This document shows positions 46,944-54,664 of a DNA stretch of 64,000 nucleotides, one piece after another; positions within the stretch are counted from its first letter, which is position 1, and each line of letters starts with the position of its first letter. The stretch spans positions 2,170,001 through 2,234,000 of the forward strand of contig NZ_CP078076.1 of NCBI RefSeq assembly GCF_023101165.1, written 5' to 3'. This stretch comes from Microbacterium sufflavum. Lineage in GTDB: Bacteria > Actinomycetota > Actinomycetes > Actinomycetales > Microbacteriaceae. A program made the translations under genes and the position numbers. The notes below the pieces were generated by a model. The model saw nothing but the letters and a program-made list of their open reading frames with translations, did no database searches and was not told the DNA's origin.

Positions 46944-47843
46944 TCACCACACCGTCAGCCGCAGCCCCTCCGCGGTGAACTCGACGTCGCCGCGCAGACT
47001 CCAGTCGTCGGTGCGGTAGCTGGTGGTGCGGGGCGCTCCGTCCTGTCCCGTCCCGGTCACGGTGGCGACGAGCACGCCGCCTGCCGCGGTGAAGCCGTGA
47101 GTCGTGAGCGTGACGGTGGGCCGCTGCTCGATCCGATACCGGACCTCGCTCACGTCGCGGAACTCGAGCCCCCACGGGAGCCGGATGCCGCAGCCCGGGG
47201 GCGGAGAGGGCGCCGGAGTCGTGCACGCCGTCAGGTGGTCGTCGAGGTGCTGTTGCGCGGCCTCCGTGGCCTCGGGCCGAAGGGAGGCGTCCACCTCGAC
47301 CGCGGTCGTCTCGCCGGGAAGCACCGTGACCTCGCTGGTCCCGTCGAGCAGAGCGGCCGGGGCCGCCGCGACCGCGTAGGTGCCCGGCAGCAGGACGGTG
47401 TCGTCGCCGGCGGGGAGCGTCGCTGCGCCGATCGCGACCGCGGTGCCGGCCGTCGTGCTCGGTGTGACCGCACCGAGCCACGAGCCGTCCACGACCCAGC
47501 GACCGTTCACCGCGCTCATCGACAGGGTCACGTCGTGCTCCTCACCGCCGAGTCGGAAAGACACCTCGACGCGCCGGTTCTCGCCGGTCCCGTGGGTCCC
47601 TGTCACGGCGGGCCGGGCGATGCGTTCGGTCGCCCCATCGAGCGCCGCGAGCGCCGTCGCGCTGACCTCCGCGCCCGTCGCCTCGACCGCTTTCGGGTCG
47701 CCCGACTCCACCGCGTGCAGGTAGGCGAGGGCCGCCTCATCCGGTGACGGCGACCGCAGCGACGCGAACACGATCCAGCCTCCAACGGCGGCCACCACGA
47801 CCGCCGCGGCGATCGCCGCCGCCCACCGGAGGCGCCTGCTCAC
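46944..47843 (-). CDS. Secreted or membrane-anchored protein with NTF2-like (DUF4878-like) region
   Basis: The 299-residue product begins with a basic stretch and membrane helix (WAAAIAAAVVVAAVGGWIVF). An outer NTF2-like region follows (SPDEAALAYLHAVESGDPKAVE to NGRWVVDGSWL), then a beta-rich region with LPAGDDTVLLPGTYAVAA, similar to carrier or sensor domains, and two cysteines (ACTTP, GCGIRLPWG). The GTG start overlaps the stop of the upstream HTH_42 gene (GTGA). Function unknown; an anchored envelope protein is likely. Confidence 0.82.
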   Translation of the reverse strand: MSRRLRWAAAIAAAVVVAAVGGWIVFASLRSPSPDEAALAYLHAVESGDPKAVEATGAEVSATALAALDGATERIARPAVTGTHGTGENRRVEVSFRLGGEEHDVTLSMSAVNGRWVVDGSWLGAVTPSTTAGTAVAIGAATLPAGDDTVLLPGTYAVAAAPAALLDGTSEVTVLPGETTAVEVDASLRPEATEAAQQHLDDHLTACTTPAPSPPPGCGIRLPWGLEFRDVSEVRYRIEQRPTVTLTTHGFTAAGGVLVATVTGTGQDGAPRTTSYRTDDWSLRGDVEFTAEGLRLTVW

Positions 47844-49099
47844 GCCGCGCCCTCCCGCTCGTGCACGTGCCGCCGCACCGGTGCCCCGTCGCTCGTCGCC
47901 AGGGCGTCGTGCAGCGCGGAGGTGGCATCTCCCCAGCCCGACACCGACACGTGCTCGAGCCCCTGCCACGCGGCGGCGAGCCGCAGTTCCCGCGCGATCG
48001 CCTCCGCGTCGTCGGGCCGTGCCTGCGGCTCCCACCACGCCGACTGCACCTGCAGCGTGGAGCCGGCGCGCTCGGCCTTGAGGTCGACCCGCGCCACGAT
48101 GCGGTCGCCCACCAGGACCGGGAGGGAGTAGTAGCCGTAACGGCGCTTGGCCGCCGGCACGTAGATCTCGATGCGGTAGTCGAGCTCGAAGGCGCGGAGC
48201 GCGCGCTCGCGGAACCACACCACGGGGTCGAACGGCGTGAGGATCGCGGCCGCCTCGACGCGGCGGGGGAGAACGGCGTCGCGGTGGCGCCACGCGGGGA
48301 GCGGGCGACCGGCGCGTTCCCATCCCCGCACGCGCACCGGCAGCACTTCGCCCGCGTCCTCCAGCTCGGCGATCGCCCTGCCGATGGTGGCGCGGTCTCG
48401 GATGCGGTAGTAGTCCGCGAGGTCGGATGTGGTCGCCACGCCGCTCGAGCGGGCCGCGCGGCGGATGAGCTCGCGGATCGCGTCGTCGCGGGAGACGTCG
48501 CGCGCGCGGATGTGCTCCGGGATGACGTGCTCCGCCAGGGCGTACGTGCGCTCGAAGCCGCGCCGCCCGCTGACGGCCACGTCTCCCGTGCGCCACAGGT
48601 GCTCGAGGGCGAGCTTGACCTCGTCCCAGTCCCACCATGTGCCGCGCTCGCGGGGAGCGTCGGCGCGCAGGTCGGCGGGGCGGAGCGGGCCACGGTCGCG
48701 CAGTTCCGCCTGCACCCACGCGACCGTGCGGGCGTTGGTGCTGAGCCACGAGTCCTCGCCGGCCCAGCGACGGCGGAACGCGTCCATGCGGAACCGCCAG
48801 AGCGGCCAGTCCTCGACCGGGATGAACGTGGCCTCGTGAGCGAGGTACTCGACGTAGTGCGTGGTGCGCGACAGGAAGAGCCGGTCGAGCAGGGCCGGAT
48901 CGTACGCGCCGAGCCGGGAGAACAGCGGCAGGTAGTGCGACCGGGCGAACACGTTGACCGAGTCGATCTGCAGCACTCCGAGCCGCTCCATCACGCGGTG
49001 CAGGTGGCGGTTGGAGACGGCAGCGGGTCGCGCGCGTGTGAACCCCTGCGCGGCGAGTGCCATGCGGCGTGCCTGCGCGGAGCTGAGGGAGTCGGTCAC
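47840..49099 (-). CDS. HTH_42 winged-helix protein, YcaQ/AlkX-like DNA glycosylase
   Basis: The 419-residue protein belongs to the HTH_42 family of tandem winged helices. Known members (E. coli YcaQ/AlkX, Streptomyces AlkZ) are DNA glycosylases that unhook interstrand crosslinks, using a QxQ or QxD motif. Here LGVLQIDSVNVFARSHYL gives Gln44-Ile-Asp46, the QxD form typical of AlkX. FDPVVWFRERALRAFELDYRIE and GYYSLPVLVGDRIVARVDLK are strongly conserved in the group. Activity is inferred. The GTG start has TACGCT 6 nt upstream. Confidence 0.9.
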   Translation of the reverse strand: MTDSLSSAQARRMALAAQGFTRARPAAVSNRHLHRVMERLGVLQIDSVNVFARSHYLPLFSRLGAYDPALLDRLFLSRTTHYVEYLAHEATFIPVEDWPLWRFRMDAFRRRWAGEDSWLSTNARTVAWVQAELRDRGPLRPADLRADAPRERGTWWDWDEVKLALEHLWRTGDVAVSGRRGFERTYALAEHVIPEHIRARDVSRDDAIRELIRRAARSSGVATTSDLADYYRIRDRATIGRAIAELEDAGEVLPVRVRGWERAGRPLPAWRHRDAVLPRRVEAAAILTPFDPVVWFRERALRAFELDYRIEIYVPAAKRRYGYYSLPVLVGDRIVARVDLKAERAGSTLQVQSAWWEPQARPDDAEAIARELRLAAAWQGLEHVSVSGWGDATSALHDALATSDGAPVRRHVHEREGAA

Positions 49100-49105
49100 G
49101 CGGCC

Positions 49106-49111
49106 AGCGTA
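49106..49111 (-). promoter_or_regulatory. Leaderless -10 box, HTH_42 gene
   Basis: TACGCT on the minus strand, 6 nt before GTG 49099. Confidence 0.6.
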
Positions 49112-49171
49112 ACGCCGGTGTCGGACATCTCTCTCGCGGGTAGATGCGCCGAGCGGCATACCGCATGACCG

Positions 49172-49177
49172 TAGACT
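49172..49177 (+). promoter_or_regulatory. Leaderless -10 box, AI-2E gene
   Basis: TAGACT, 6 nt before ATG 49184. Confidence 0.65.
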
Positions 49178-49183
49178 GAGGCG

Positions 49184-50380
49184 ATGAGCGAGGACCAGCG
49201 ACCCCGGCTGCGCGATCTGTTCCGTCCGCGCCCCGTATCCACCGACCGGACCGTGACCACCGAGGCCGACGAGGCCGTGCCTCTGCCGCTGCGCATCACC
49301 GCGAGCTACGCCTGGCGCCTGTTGCTGATCGCGGCGGCTATCGGCGTCTTCATCTGGCTCGTGATGCTGCTGAAGCTCCTCGTCATCCCGCTCATGGTCG
49401 CGATCCTCATCACGGCGCTGCTGTGGCCGGCCTTCTCGTGGATGCTGCGGCGTGGCGTGCCGCGCTGGCTCGCGATCGCGATCTCGCTGATCGGCACGGT
49501 CGCGATCGTCACGGGTCTCATGTGGCTCGTGGTGTGGCAGGTCAGGGAGCAGCTGCCCGACGTCCAGCAGCGCACCACCGAGGCGTTCAATCAGTTCCAG
49601 GTCTGGCTGCACGACGGGCCGCTGAACCTCTCCGACACCCAGATCGCCGACTATCTCCAGCAGGGTCTCGACCTCATCTCCGAACAGGCGCAACTGCTGT
49701 GGACCGGCGCACTCGCGATCGGCACGACCGTCGGTCACGTGGCCACGGGCGCGTTGCTGGCGCTGTTCATCCTCATCTGCCTGCTCGCGGACGGCGCCGG
49801 CATCTGGCGCTGGACGCTCAAGGTCTTCCCGCGTCGCGCTCGTCCCGCGGTCGACGGGGCCGCGCGCAACGGCTGGGCGACGATCGTCAACTACGCCCGC
49901 ACGCAGCTGTTCGTGGCGACGATCGACGCGATCGGCATCGGACTCGGCGCGTTCCTGCTCCAGGTGCCGCTCGCGCTTCCGGTCGCCGTGCTCGTCTTCC
50001 TCGGCTCGTTCATCCCGATCGTGGGTGCGGTCGTCACCGGCGCCGTCGCGGTGTTCCTCGCGCTCGTCTACAACGGCCCGTGGATCGCGCTGTGGATGCT
50101 GGTGGTCGTCCTGGCGGTGCAGCAGATCGAGGGACACATCCTGCAGCCGATCATGATGGGCTCGGCCGTCAAGGTGCACCCGCTCGCCGTCGTGCTCGTG
50201 GTCGCGGGTGGCGCGATGATCGCGGGCATCCCCGGCGCCCTGTTCGCCGTACCGCTGGCGGCGTTCGTGAACGTCGCCGCGGTCACCATCAGCTCGGGCT
50301 CGTGGCGCACCGGCGTCGGTCCGAGCGGAGACCTGATCTGGAGCACAGTCCCGCGACAGCGGACACGGAGGAATCGATGA
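49184..50380 (+). CDS. AI-2E family transporter (TqsA/YdiK-like)
   Basis: The 398-residue membrane protein has eight or so helices in the AI-2E arrangement: a paired helix region VMLLKLLVIPLMVAILITALLW in parts, the long cytoplasmic/periplasmic helix AFNQFQVWLHDG, and the conserved C-terminal QQIEGHILQPIMMG with HPLAVVL. The family is named for autoinducer-2 export but many members are ion or Na+/H+ antiporters, so the substrate is open. TAGACT lies 6 nt before the ATG. Its stop overlaps ilvA by 4 bp. Confidence 0.92.
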   Translation: MSEDQRPRLRDLFRPRPVSTDRTVTTEADEAVPLPLRITASYAWRLLLIAAAIGVFIWLVMLLKLLVIPLMVAILITALLWPAFSWMLRRGVPRWLAIAISLIGTVAIVTGLMWLVVWQVREQLPDVQQRTTEAFNQFQVWLHDGPLNLSDTQIADYLQQGLDLISEQAQLLWTGALAIGTTVGHVATGALLALFILICLLADGAGIWRWTLKVFPRRARPAVDGAARNGWATIVNYARTQLFVATIDAIGIGLGAFLLQVPLALPVAVLVFLGSFIPIVGAVVTGAVAVFLALVYNGPWIALWMLVVVLAVQQIEGHILQPIMMGSAVKVHPLAVVLVVAGGAMIAGIPGALFAVPLAAFVNVAAVTISSGSWRTGVGPSGDLIWSTVPRQRTRRNR

Positions 50381-51606
50381 GCCAAGTCCCCAGCCTGACC
50401 GAGTTCGAGCACGCCGCTCAGAGTCTGGCTGAGGTAATTTCGCACACGCCGACCCTGCCCTCCCGGGCCCTCTCCGACGCCCTCGGCGCTCCCGTGCTGC
50501 TGAAGATGGAGAATCTGCAGCGCACCGGGTCGTTCAAGATCCGCGGTGCGGCGTACCGGCTCTCCCGGCTCAGCGCGGAGGAGCGCTCGCGCGGCGTCGT
50601 CGCGGCATCGGCGGGCAACCACGCGCAGGGGGTCGCGCTGGCCGCCCAGGCGCTCGGCATCCCCGCCACGATCTTCATGCCGCTGGGCGTGCCGGTTCCC
50701 AAGCTCCTCGCCACGCGCGGCTACGGTGCCGAGGTCGTGCTGGAGGGCGAGACGGTGGCGACCTCGCTGCGCCTGGCCGCGGAGTTCTCCGAGCGCACCG
50801 GGGCCGTGCTCATCCACCCGTTCGACCACCGCGACGTCGTGATCGGTCAGGGCACGCTCGGCCTCGAACTGCTCGCCGACGCGCCCGAGGTCGACACGGT
50901 CGTGCTCGGCATCGGCGGCGGCGGCCTCATCGCGGGCGTCGCGGCGGCGGTCAAGGCGCGCGCGGCGGAGCTCGGCCGCACCGTCCGGGTGATCGGGGTG
51001 CAGGCCGAGAACGCCGCTGCCGTGCCGCCGTCGCTGGAGGCGGGGGAGCCGGTCGACATCGTCACGCGGCCGACCATCGCCGACGGGATCCTGGTCGCGC
51101 GTCCGGGCGACGTGCCCTTCGGGATCATCCGCGATCTCGTGGACGAGGTCGTGACGGTGTCCGACGACGACCTGGCGCGCGCGATCGTCCTGCTGCTGGA
51201 GCAGGCGAAGGTGGTCGTGGAGCCGGCGGGGGCCGCGGGGGTCGCGGCGATCCTCGCGGGCAAGGTGTCGCCGAACGGCACGACCATGGCCGTCCTGTCC
51301 GGCGGCAACATCGACCCGCTCCTGCTGCAGCGCGTCGTGGCTCACGGCCTCGCCGCCTCGGGGCGCTACCTCACGATCCGGATCCCTCTGCCGGACCGGC
51401 CGGGCCAGCTCGCCCGCGTGTCGGAGCTGATCGCCGAGGCGGGAGCGAACGTCATCGAGGCCATGCACACCCGGCACGGCCACGGTCTCCAGATCAGCGA
51501 CGTCATCCTCGAGCTGAGCGTGGAGACGCGCGGACCGGAGCACTCCGAGCACACGCTCGACACGCTGCGGCGCGCGGGCTTCGCCCCCCTCGTCGTGCTC
51601 GACTGA
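50377..51606 (+). CDS. ilvA: Threonine ammonia-lyase (threonine deaminase), ACT-like tail
   Basis: The 409-residue PLP enzyme converts threonine to 2-oxobutyrate, first step toward isoleucine. The PLP lysine lies in GSFKIRGAAY, the catalytic loop in AASAGNHAQGVAL, and the phosphate-binding loop in GIGGGGLIAG. A single C-terminal ACT-like domain (TIRIPLPDRPGQLARVSELIAEA) places it with the shorter forms that respond differently from long biosynthetic IlvA. ATG 50377 overlaps the AI-2E stop. A strong hairpin follows. Confidence 0.94.
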   Translation: MSQVPSLTEFEHAAQSLAEVISHTPTLPSRALSDALGAPVLLKMENLQRTGSFKIRGAAYRLSRLSAEERSRGVVAASAGNHAQGVALAAQALGIPATIFMPLGVPVPKLLATRGYGAEVVLEGETVATSLRLAAEFSERTGAVLIHPFDHRDVVIGQGTLGLELLADAPEVDTVVLGIGGGGLIAGVAAAVKARAAELGRTVRVIGVQAENAAAVPPSLEAGEPVDIVTRPTIADGILVARPGDVPFGIIRDLVDEVVTVSDDDLARAIVLLLEQAKVVVEPAGAAGVAAILAGKVSPNGTTMAVLSGGNIDPLLLQRVVAHGLAASGRYLTIRIPLPDRPGQLARVSELIAEAGANVIEAMHTRHGHGLQISDVILELSVETRGPEHSEHTLDTLRRAGFAPLVVLD

Positions 51607-51624
51607 GCCACCCGCGCACACGAC

Positions 51625-51656
51625 AGCGCCCCTCGTCCGTGTGGACGAGGGGCGCT
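51625..51656. terminator. Strong hairpin between convergent ilvA and greA
   Basis: The perfect 14-bp arms AGCGCCCCTCGTCC and GGACGAGGGGCGCT enclose only 4 nt (GTGT). It serves convergent genes. Confidence 0.85.
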
Positions 51657-51673
51657 GTGTCGTTCGCGGGGGC

Positions 51674-52162
51674 TCAGCCCGTGTAGGTCTCGACGTTGAC
51701 GATCTCGACGCTGATGGCGCGACCGTTCGGCGCCTCGTACGACGACTTCTCGCCGACCTTGAGGCCCAGGATGGCCTGTCCGAGCGGGCTCGCCTCGCTG
51801 TAGACGTCGAGGTCGCTGCCCGCCGCGATCTCGCGGCTGCCCAGCAGGAAGACCTCTTCGCCGCCGGCCACGACCGCGGTGACGACCGTACCGGGCTCGA
51901 CGATGCCGCGGCTGGCGGGCGCCTCGCCGACCTTCGCGGTCTTCAGCAGGCTCTCCAGGGTGCGGATGCGCGCCTCCTGCTTGCCCTGCTCGTCCTTCGC
52001 GGCATGGTAGCCGCCGTTCTCCTTGAGGTCGCCCTCCTCGCGGGCGGCCTCGATGCGCTTGGCGATCTCGTCGCGGCCGACGGTGGAGAGGTGCTCCAGC
52101 TCGGCGACGAGCCGGTCGTACGCTTCCTGCGTGAGGAACGGAACCTGAGCGTCCGTGGACAT
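51674..52162 (-). CDS. greA: Transcription elongation factor GreA
   Basis: The 162-residue factor rescues backtracked RNA polymerase. The N-terminal coiled coil contains LTQEAYDRLVAELEHL and the acidic tip EEGDLKENGGYHAAKDEQ, whose Asp/Glu pair places Mg in the polymerase channel. The C-terminal FKBP-like domain holds SPLGQAILGLKVGEKSSYEAPNGR. The ATG at 52162 follows AAGGAG. It sits next to DUF4307 as in most actinobacteria. Confidence 0.97.
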   Translation of the reverse strand: MSTDAQVPFLTQEAYDRLVAELEHLSTVGRDEIAKRIEAAREEGDLKENGGYHAAKDEQGKQEARIRTLESLLKTAKVGEAPASRGIVEPGTVVTAVVAGGEEVFLLGSREIAAGSDLDVYSEASPLGQAILGLKVGEKSSYEAPNGRAISVEIVNVETYTG

Positions 52163-52215
52163 GACGAAGCTCCTTCTATCGGGATCCCGCCGAGCAACCG
52201 CGGGGGATATGCCAA

Positions 52216-52241
52216 GACGCCCCGGCACGGGCCGGGGCGTC
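52216..52241 (-). terminator. Terminator of the DUF4307 gene
   Basis: The perfect 10-bp arms GACGCCCCGG and CCGGGGCGTC enclose 6 nt, 17 bp past the DUF4307 stop and followed on the minus strand by TTGG. Confidence 0.7.
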
Positions 52242-52258
52242 GTCTGTCTGCCCCCAGT

Positions 52259-52645
52259 CTAGGCGACCCAGCAGGTGTTCACCAAACCTGTCGTGGCCTC
52301 CGCGACCGTGGGGATGCGCTCCGAACGGGTCTGCGAGTGACGATCCGTGGCGGGGAGTTCGACGACCTTCCAGCCGACCACCCCGAACTCCTCGTCGAGC
52401 GCCTCGAGCACGCAGACGACGTCCTTGCCCTGCACGCCGGTCACCTGGAAGCGCACGTCGACCGCGTGCTCGTCGACGAGGTCGAAGCCCAGGTCGTCGG
52501 CGTCGACGGAGCTCATCGACTGCGCGACCGTCATCCAGGCGAAGGCGCCGACGACGACCAGGGCGATCGCTCCGGCGATGATCCAGGGGAGCCGGCGGCG
52601 TCGGGTTCGGCCGTAGCGTTCGTCGAGCTCGGTGGCGGTCGTCAC
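52259..52645 (-). CDS. DUF4307 protein
   Basis: The 128-residue protein has a short cytoplasmic start (DERYGRTRRRRLPW) and one membrane helix (IIAGAIALVVVGAFAWMTVA). An outer domain follows with VDVRFQVTGVQGKDVVCVLEALDEEFGVVGWK in spaced parts and two cysteines. This family is confined to actinobacteria, usually beside greA and mca. GTG start. Function unknown. Confidence 0.9.
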   Translation of the reverse strand: MTTATELDERYGRTRRRRLPWIIAGAIALVVVGAFAWMTVAQSMSSVDADDLGFDLVDEHAVDVRFQVTGVQGKDVVCVLEALDEEFGVVGWKVVELPATDRHSQTRSERIPTVAEATTGLVNTCWVA

Positions 52646-52713
52646 AGGGAGGGTCTTCCGGTCGTTAGGCTGGTGATACCAGGTTATGCGACCTGCGTAC
52701 GAAAGGCCGATTC

Positions 52714-53007
52714 ATGCGTGCTCTGTCCGAGACTCCGATGCCCACGCCCTCCATGACCGTGGCGCCGGAGGCCGTGACCCCGGGGTTCGTCGGCTTCGCC
52801 GCGATCGTCGTGGTGGTCCTCGCGGTCATCCTGCTCATCTGGGACATGAACCGCCGCATCCGCCGCGTGCGGTATCGCGAAGAGGTGCGCGAGGAACTGG
52901 ATGCCGAGCAGGCCGCGCAGGCGGCGCAGGCCGGACCCGACGCGGACGACGCGTCGACCGCGGCGCCGGAGGACGCGAGCGACGACGGGCGTCCGGACGG
53001 CCGCTGA
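52714..53007 (+). CDS. Small single-pass membrane protein, unknown
   Basis: The 97-residue protein has a Pro-rich outer start, one helix (GFVGFAAIVVVVLAVILLIWDM), then a basic RRIRRVRYREEV and an acidic, Ala/Asp-rich tail (EAQAAQAAQAG-like region). AAAGG precedes the ATG at 52714. In relatives the position between DUF4307 and uppS is often occupied by the mycothiol conjugate amidase mca; none is present here. I do not recognise its role. Confidence 0.75.
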   Translation: MRALSETPMPTPSMTVAPEAVTPGFVGFAAIVVVVLAVILLIWDMNRRIRRVRYREEVREELDAEQAAQAAQAGPDADDASTAAPEDASDDGRPDGR

Positions 53008-53022
53008 CGCCTCACCGCGGCG

Positions 53023-53754
53023 TCACGGGGCGCCGAGCGAGGGGGAGAGCGGCTCCAGCGCGATGAGCAGGCACGCGGTCCAGTGGCACAGGAACGCCAG
53101 CACCGTGCACACGTGGAAGATCTCGTGGAAGCCGAAATGGCCGGGCCACGGATTGGGCTTCTTCAGCGCGTAGACGATCGCCCCGCCCGTGTAGAGCAGG
53201 CCGCCGACGATCACCAGCACCATCATCGCCACGTTCGCGTTGAGCAGGTCGACGATGTACATCACCGCCGCCCAGCCCAGCAGCAGGTAGAGCGCGACAT
53301 ACAGCCACCGGGGCGCGTTGATCCAGAAGACGCGGAACAGGATCCCGAGGAGGGCCCCGCTCCACACGAGGATCAGCAGGAGCGCGCCCTTGTCCGGGGG
53401 AAGGGCGAGCGTCGCGATCGGCGTGTACGTGCCGGCGATGAGCAGCAGGATGTTCGCGTGATCGATGCGCTTGAGGATCACCTTGACCCGCGGCCGCCAG
53501 TTGAAGCGGTGGTACATCGCCGAGTTGCCGAACAGCAGCAGCGACGTGGCCATGAAGACCGCCGCGGCCCACTTGGCCGGCGCGCCGTGCGACAGGACGA
53601 TCAGCACCACGCCGGCCGCGATCGCCACGGGGAACGTGCCCGCATGGATCCACCCGCGCCAGGTGGGCTTGATCTCGGTCGCCGCATCAACGGCAGCCGC
53701 CTCGAGGAGCGGCAGTTTGGGGACATCGGTGCCGGGCTCGTCGGAAGTGCTCAC
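53023..53754 (-). CDS. Hemolysin III family protein (PAQR, YqfA-like)
   Basis: The 243-residue protein has seven predicted helices and the PAQR signature pieces SAMYHRFNW with the metal-binding Ser and His, and WPGHFGFHEIFHVCTVLAFLCH carrying two further His residues, so the zinc site is complete. Bacterial members influence membrane lipid composition rather than acting as toxins. GTG start with TAGAGT 6 nt upstream. It is divergent from uppS, whose promoter TAGCGT lies 70 bp away. Confidence 0.92.
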   Translation of the reverse strand: MSTSDEPGTDVPKLPLLEAAAVDAATEIKPTWRGWIHAGTFPVAIAAGVVLIVLSHGAPAKWAAAVFMATSLLLFGNSAMYHRFNWRPRVKVILKRIDHANILLLIAGTYTPIATLALPPDKGALLLILVWSGALLGILFRVFWINAPRWLYVALYLLLGWAAVMYIVDLLNANVAMMVLVIVGGLLYTGGAIVYALKKPNPWPGHFGFHEIFHVCTVLAFLCHWTACLLIALEPLSPSLGAP

Positions 53755-53760
53755 GCCCTC

Positions 53761-53766
53761 ACTCTA
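53761..53766 (-). promoter_or_regulatory. Leaderless -10 box, hemolysin-III gene
   Basis: TAGAGT on the minus strand, 6 nt before GTG 53754. Confidence 0.65.
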
Positions 53767-53836
53767 AGCCGCGTCGCATGCCGTCGACGGCACATGCCCG
53801 CGGGATCCGCACGCCGCGCGCCGGCGCACGGCAGGG

Positions 53837-53842
53837 TAGCGT
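53837..53842 (+). promoter_or_regulatory. Leaderless -10 box, uppS
   Basis: TAGCGT, 6 nt before GTG 53849; this decides GTG over the ATG at 53852. Confidence 0.6.
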
Positions 53843-53848
53843 AGGTGG

Positions 53849-54631
53849 GTGATGTCACGCGAGAGCCCGGGCCGCGGGCCGCTGTACCGGCTGTACACCA
53901 GCCGGCTGCGTCGTCACCTCGATCCGGCCTCCGTTCCGCATCACGTCGCCATGATGATCGACGGCAACCGTCGTTGGGCGCGCCAGCTCGGCTTCGCCAC
54001 CCCGGCGGAGGGACACCGCGCCGGTGCCGCCAAGATGCACGAGTTCCTCGGCTGGTGCGACGAGCTCGGCGTGCGGGTCGTCTCCCTCTACCTGCTCTCC
54101 AGCGACAACCTGCGCAAGCGCGACTCGGCGGAGCTCGCGGATCTCATCGAGATCATCGCCGAGCTCGCGGAGGCGCTGTCGCGGGAGGGCAACTGGCGGG
54201 TGCAGCACGTGGGCCGCTCCGACATCCTTCCCGCGGAGCTCGCGGCCGTCCTCGCCGCTGCGGAAGAGCGTACGAAGGACCACACCGGGCTCCATGTCAA
54301 CCTCGCGGTCGGATACGGCGGTCGTAATGAGATCGTCGACGCGGTGCGCAGCATCATCACGAAGCACGAGGCCTCCGGCGGCACGATGGAAGACCTCGCC
54401 GCACACCTCACGCCCGAGATGATCGGCGAGCACCTCTACACGGGCGGGCAGCCCGATCCCGATCTCGTGATCCGCACCAGCGGAGAGCAGCGCCTGAGCG
54501 ACTTCCTGCTGTGGCAGAGCGCGCACAGCGAGTTCTACTTCGTGGAGGCGCTCGGCCCCGATCTGCGCCAGGTCGACTTCCTCCGCGCGATTCGCGACTA
54601 TGCCGACCGCGACCGCCGCTTCGGTCGCTGA
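53849..54631 (+). CDS. uppS: Isoprenyl transferase (undecaprenyl/decaprenyl diphosphate synthase)
   Basis: The 260-residue cis-prenyltransferase builds the C50-C55 lipid carrier for the cell wall. The substrate Asp38 lies in MMIDGNRRWARQLG; GGRNEIVDAV and PDPDLVIRTSGEQRLSDFLL with WQSAHSEFYF are fully kept. I use GTG 53849, which has TAGCGT exactly 6 nt upstream; an ATG follows one codon later (53852). Chain length cannot be read from the sequence. It is divergent from the hemolysin-III homologue. Confidence 0.95.
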   Translation: MMSRESPGRGPLYRLYTSRLRRHLDPASVPHHVAMMIDGNRRWARQLGFATPAEGHRAGAAKMHEFLGWCDELGVRVVSLYLLSSDNLRKRDSAELADLIEIIAELAEALSREGNWRVQHVGRSDILPAELAAVLAAAEERTKDHTGLHVNLAVGYGGRNEIVDAVRSIITKHEASGGTMEDLAAHLTPEMIGEHLYTGGQPDPDLVIRTSGEQRLSDFLLWQSAHSEFYFVEALGPDLRQVDFLRAIRDYADRDRRFGR

Positions 54632-54652
54632 GGCCGTGGCACCGCACCGTGC

Positions 54653-54658
54653 CACAAT
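54653..54658 (+). promoter_or_regulatory. Leaderless -10 box, class V aminotransferase
   Basis: CACAAT, 6 nt before GTG 54665. Confidence 0.45.
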
Positions 54659-54664
54659 GACGAC

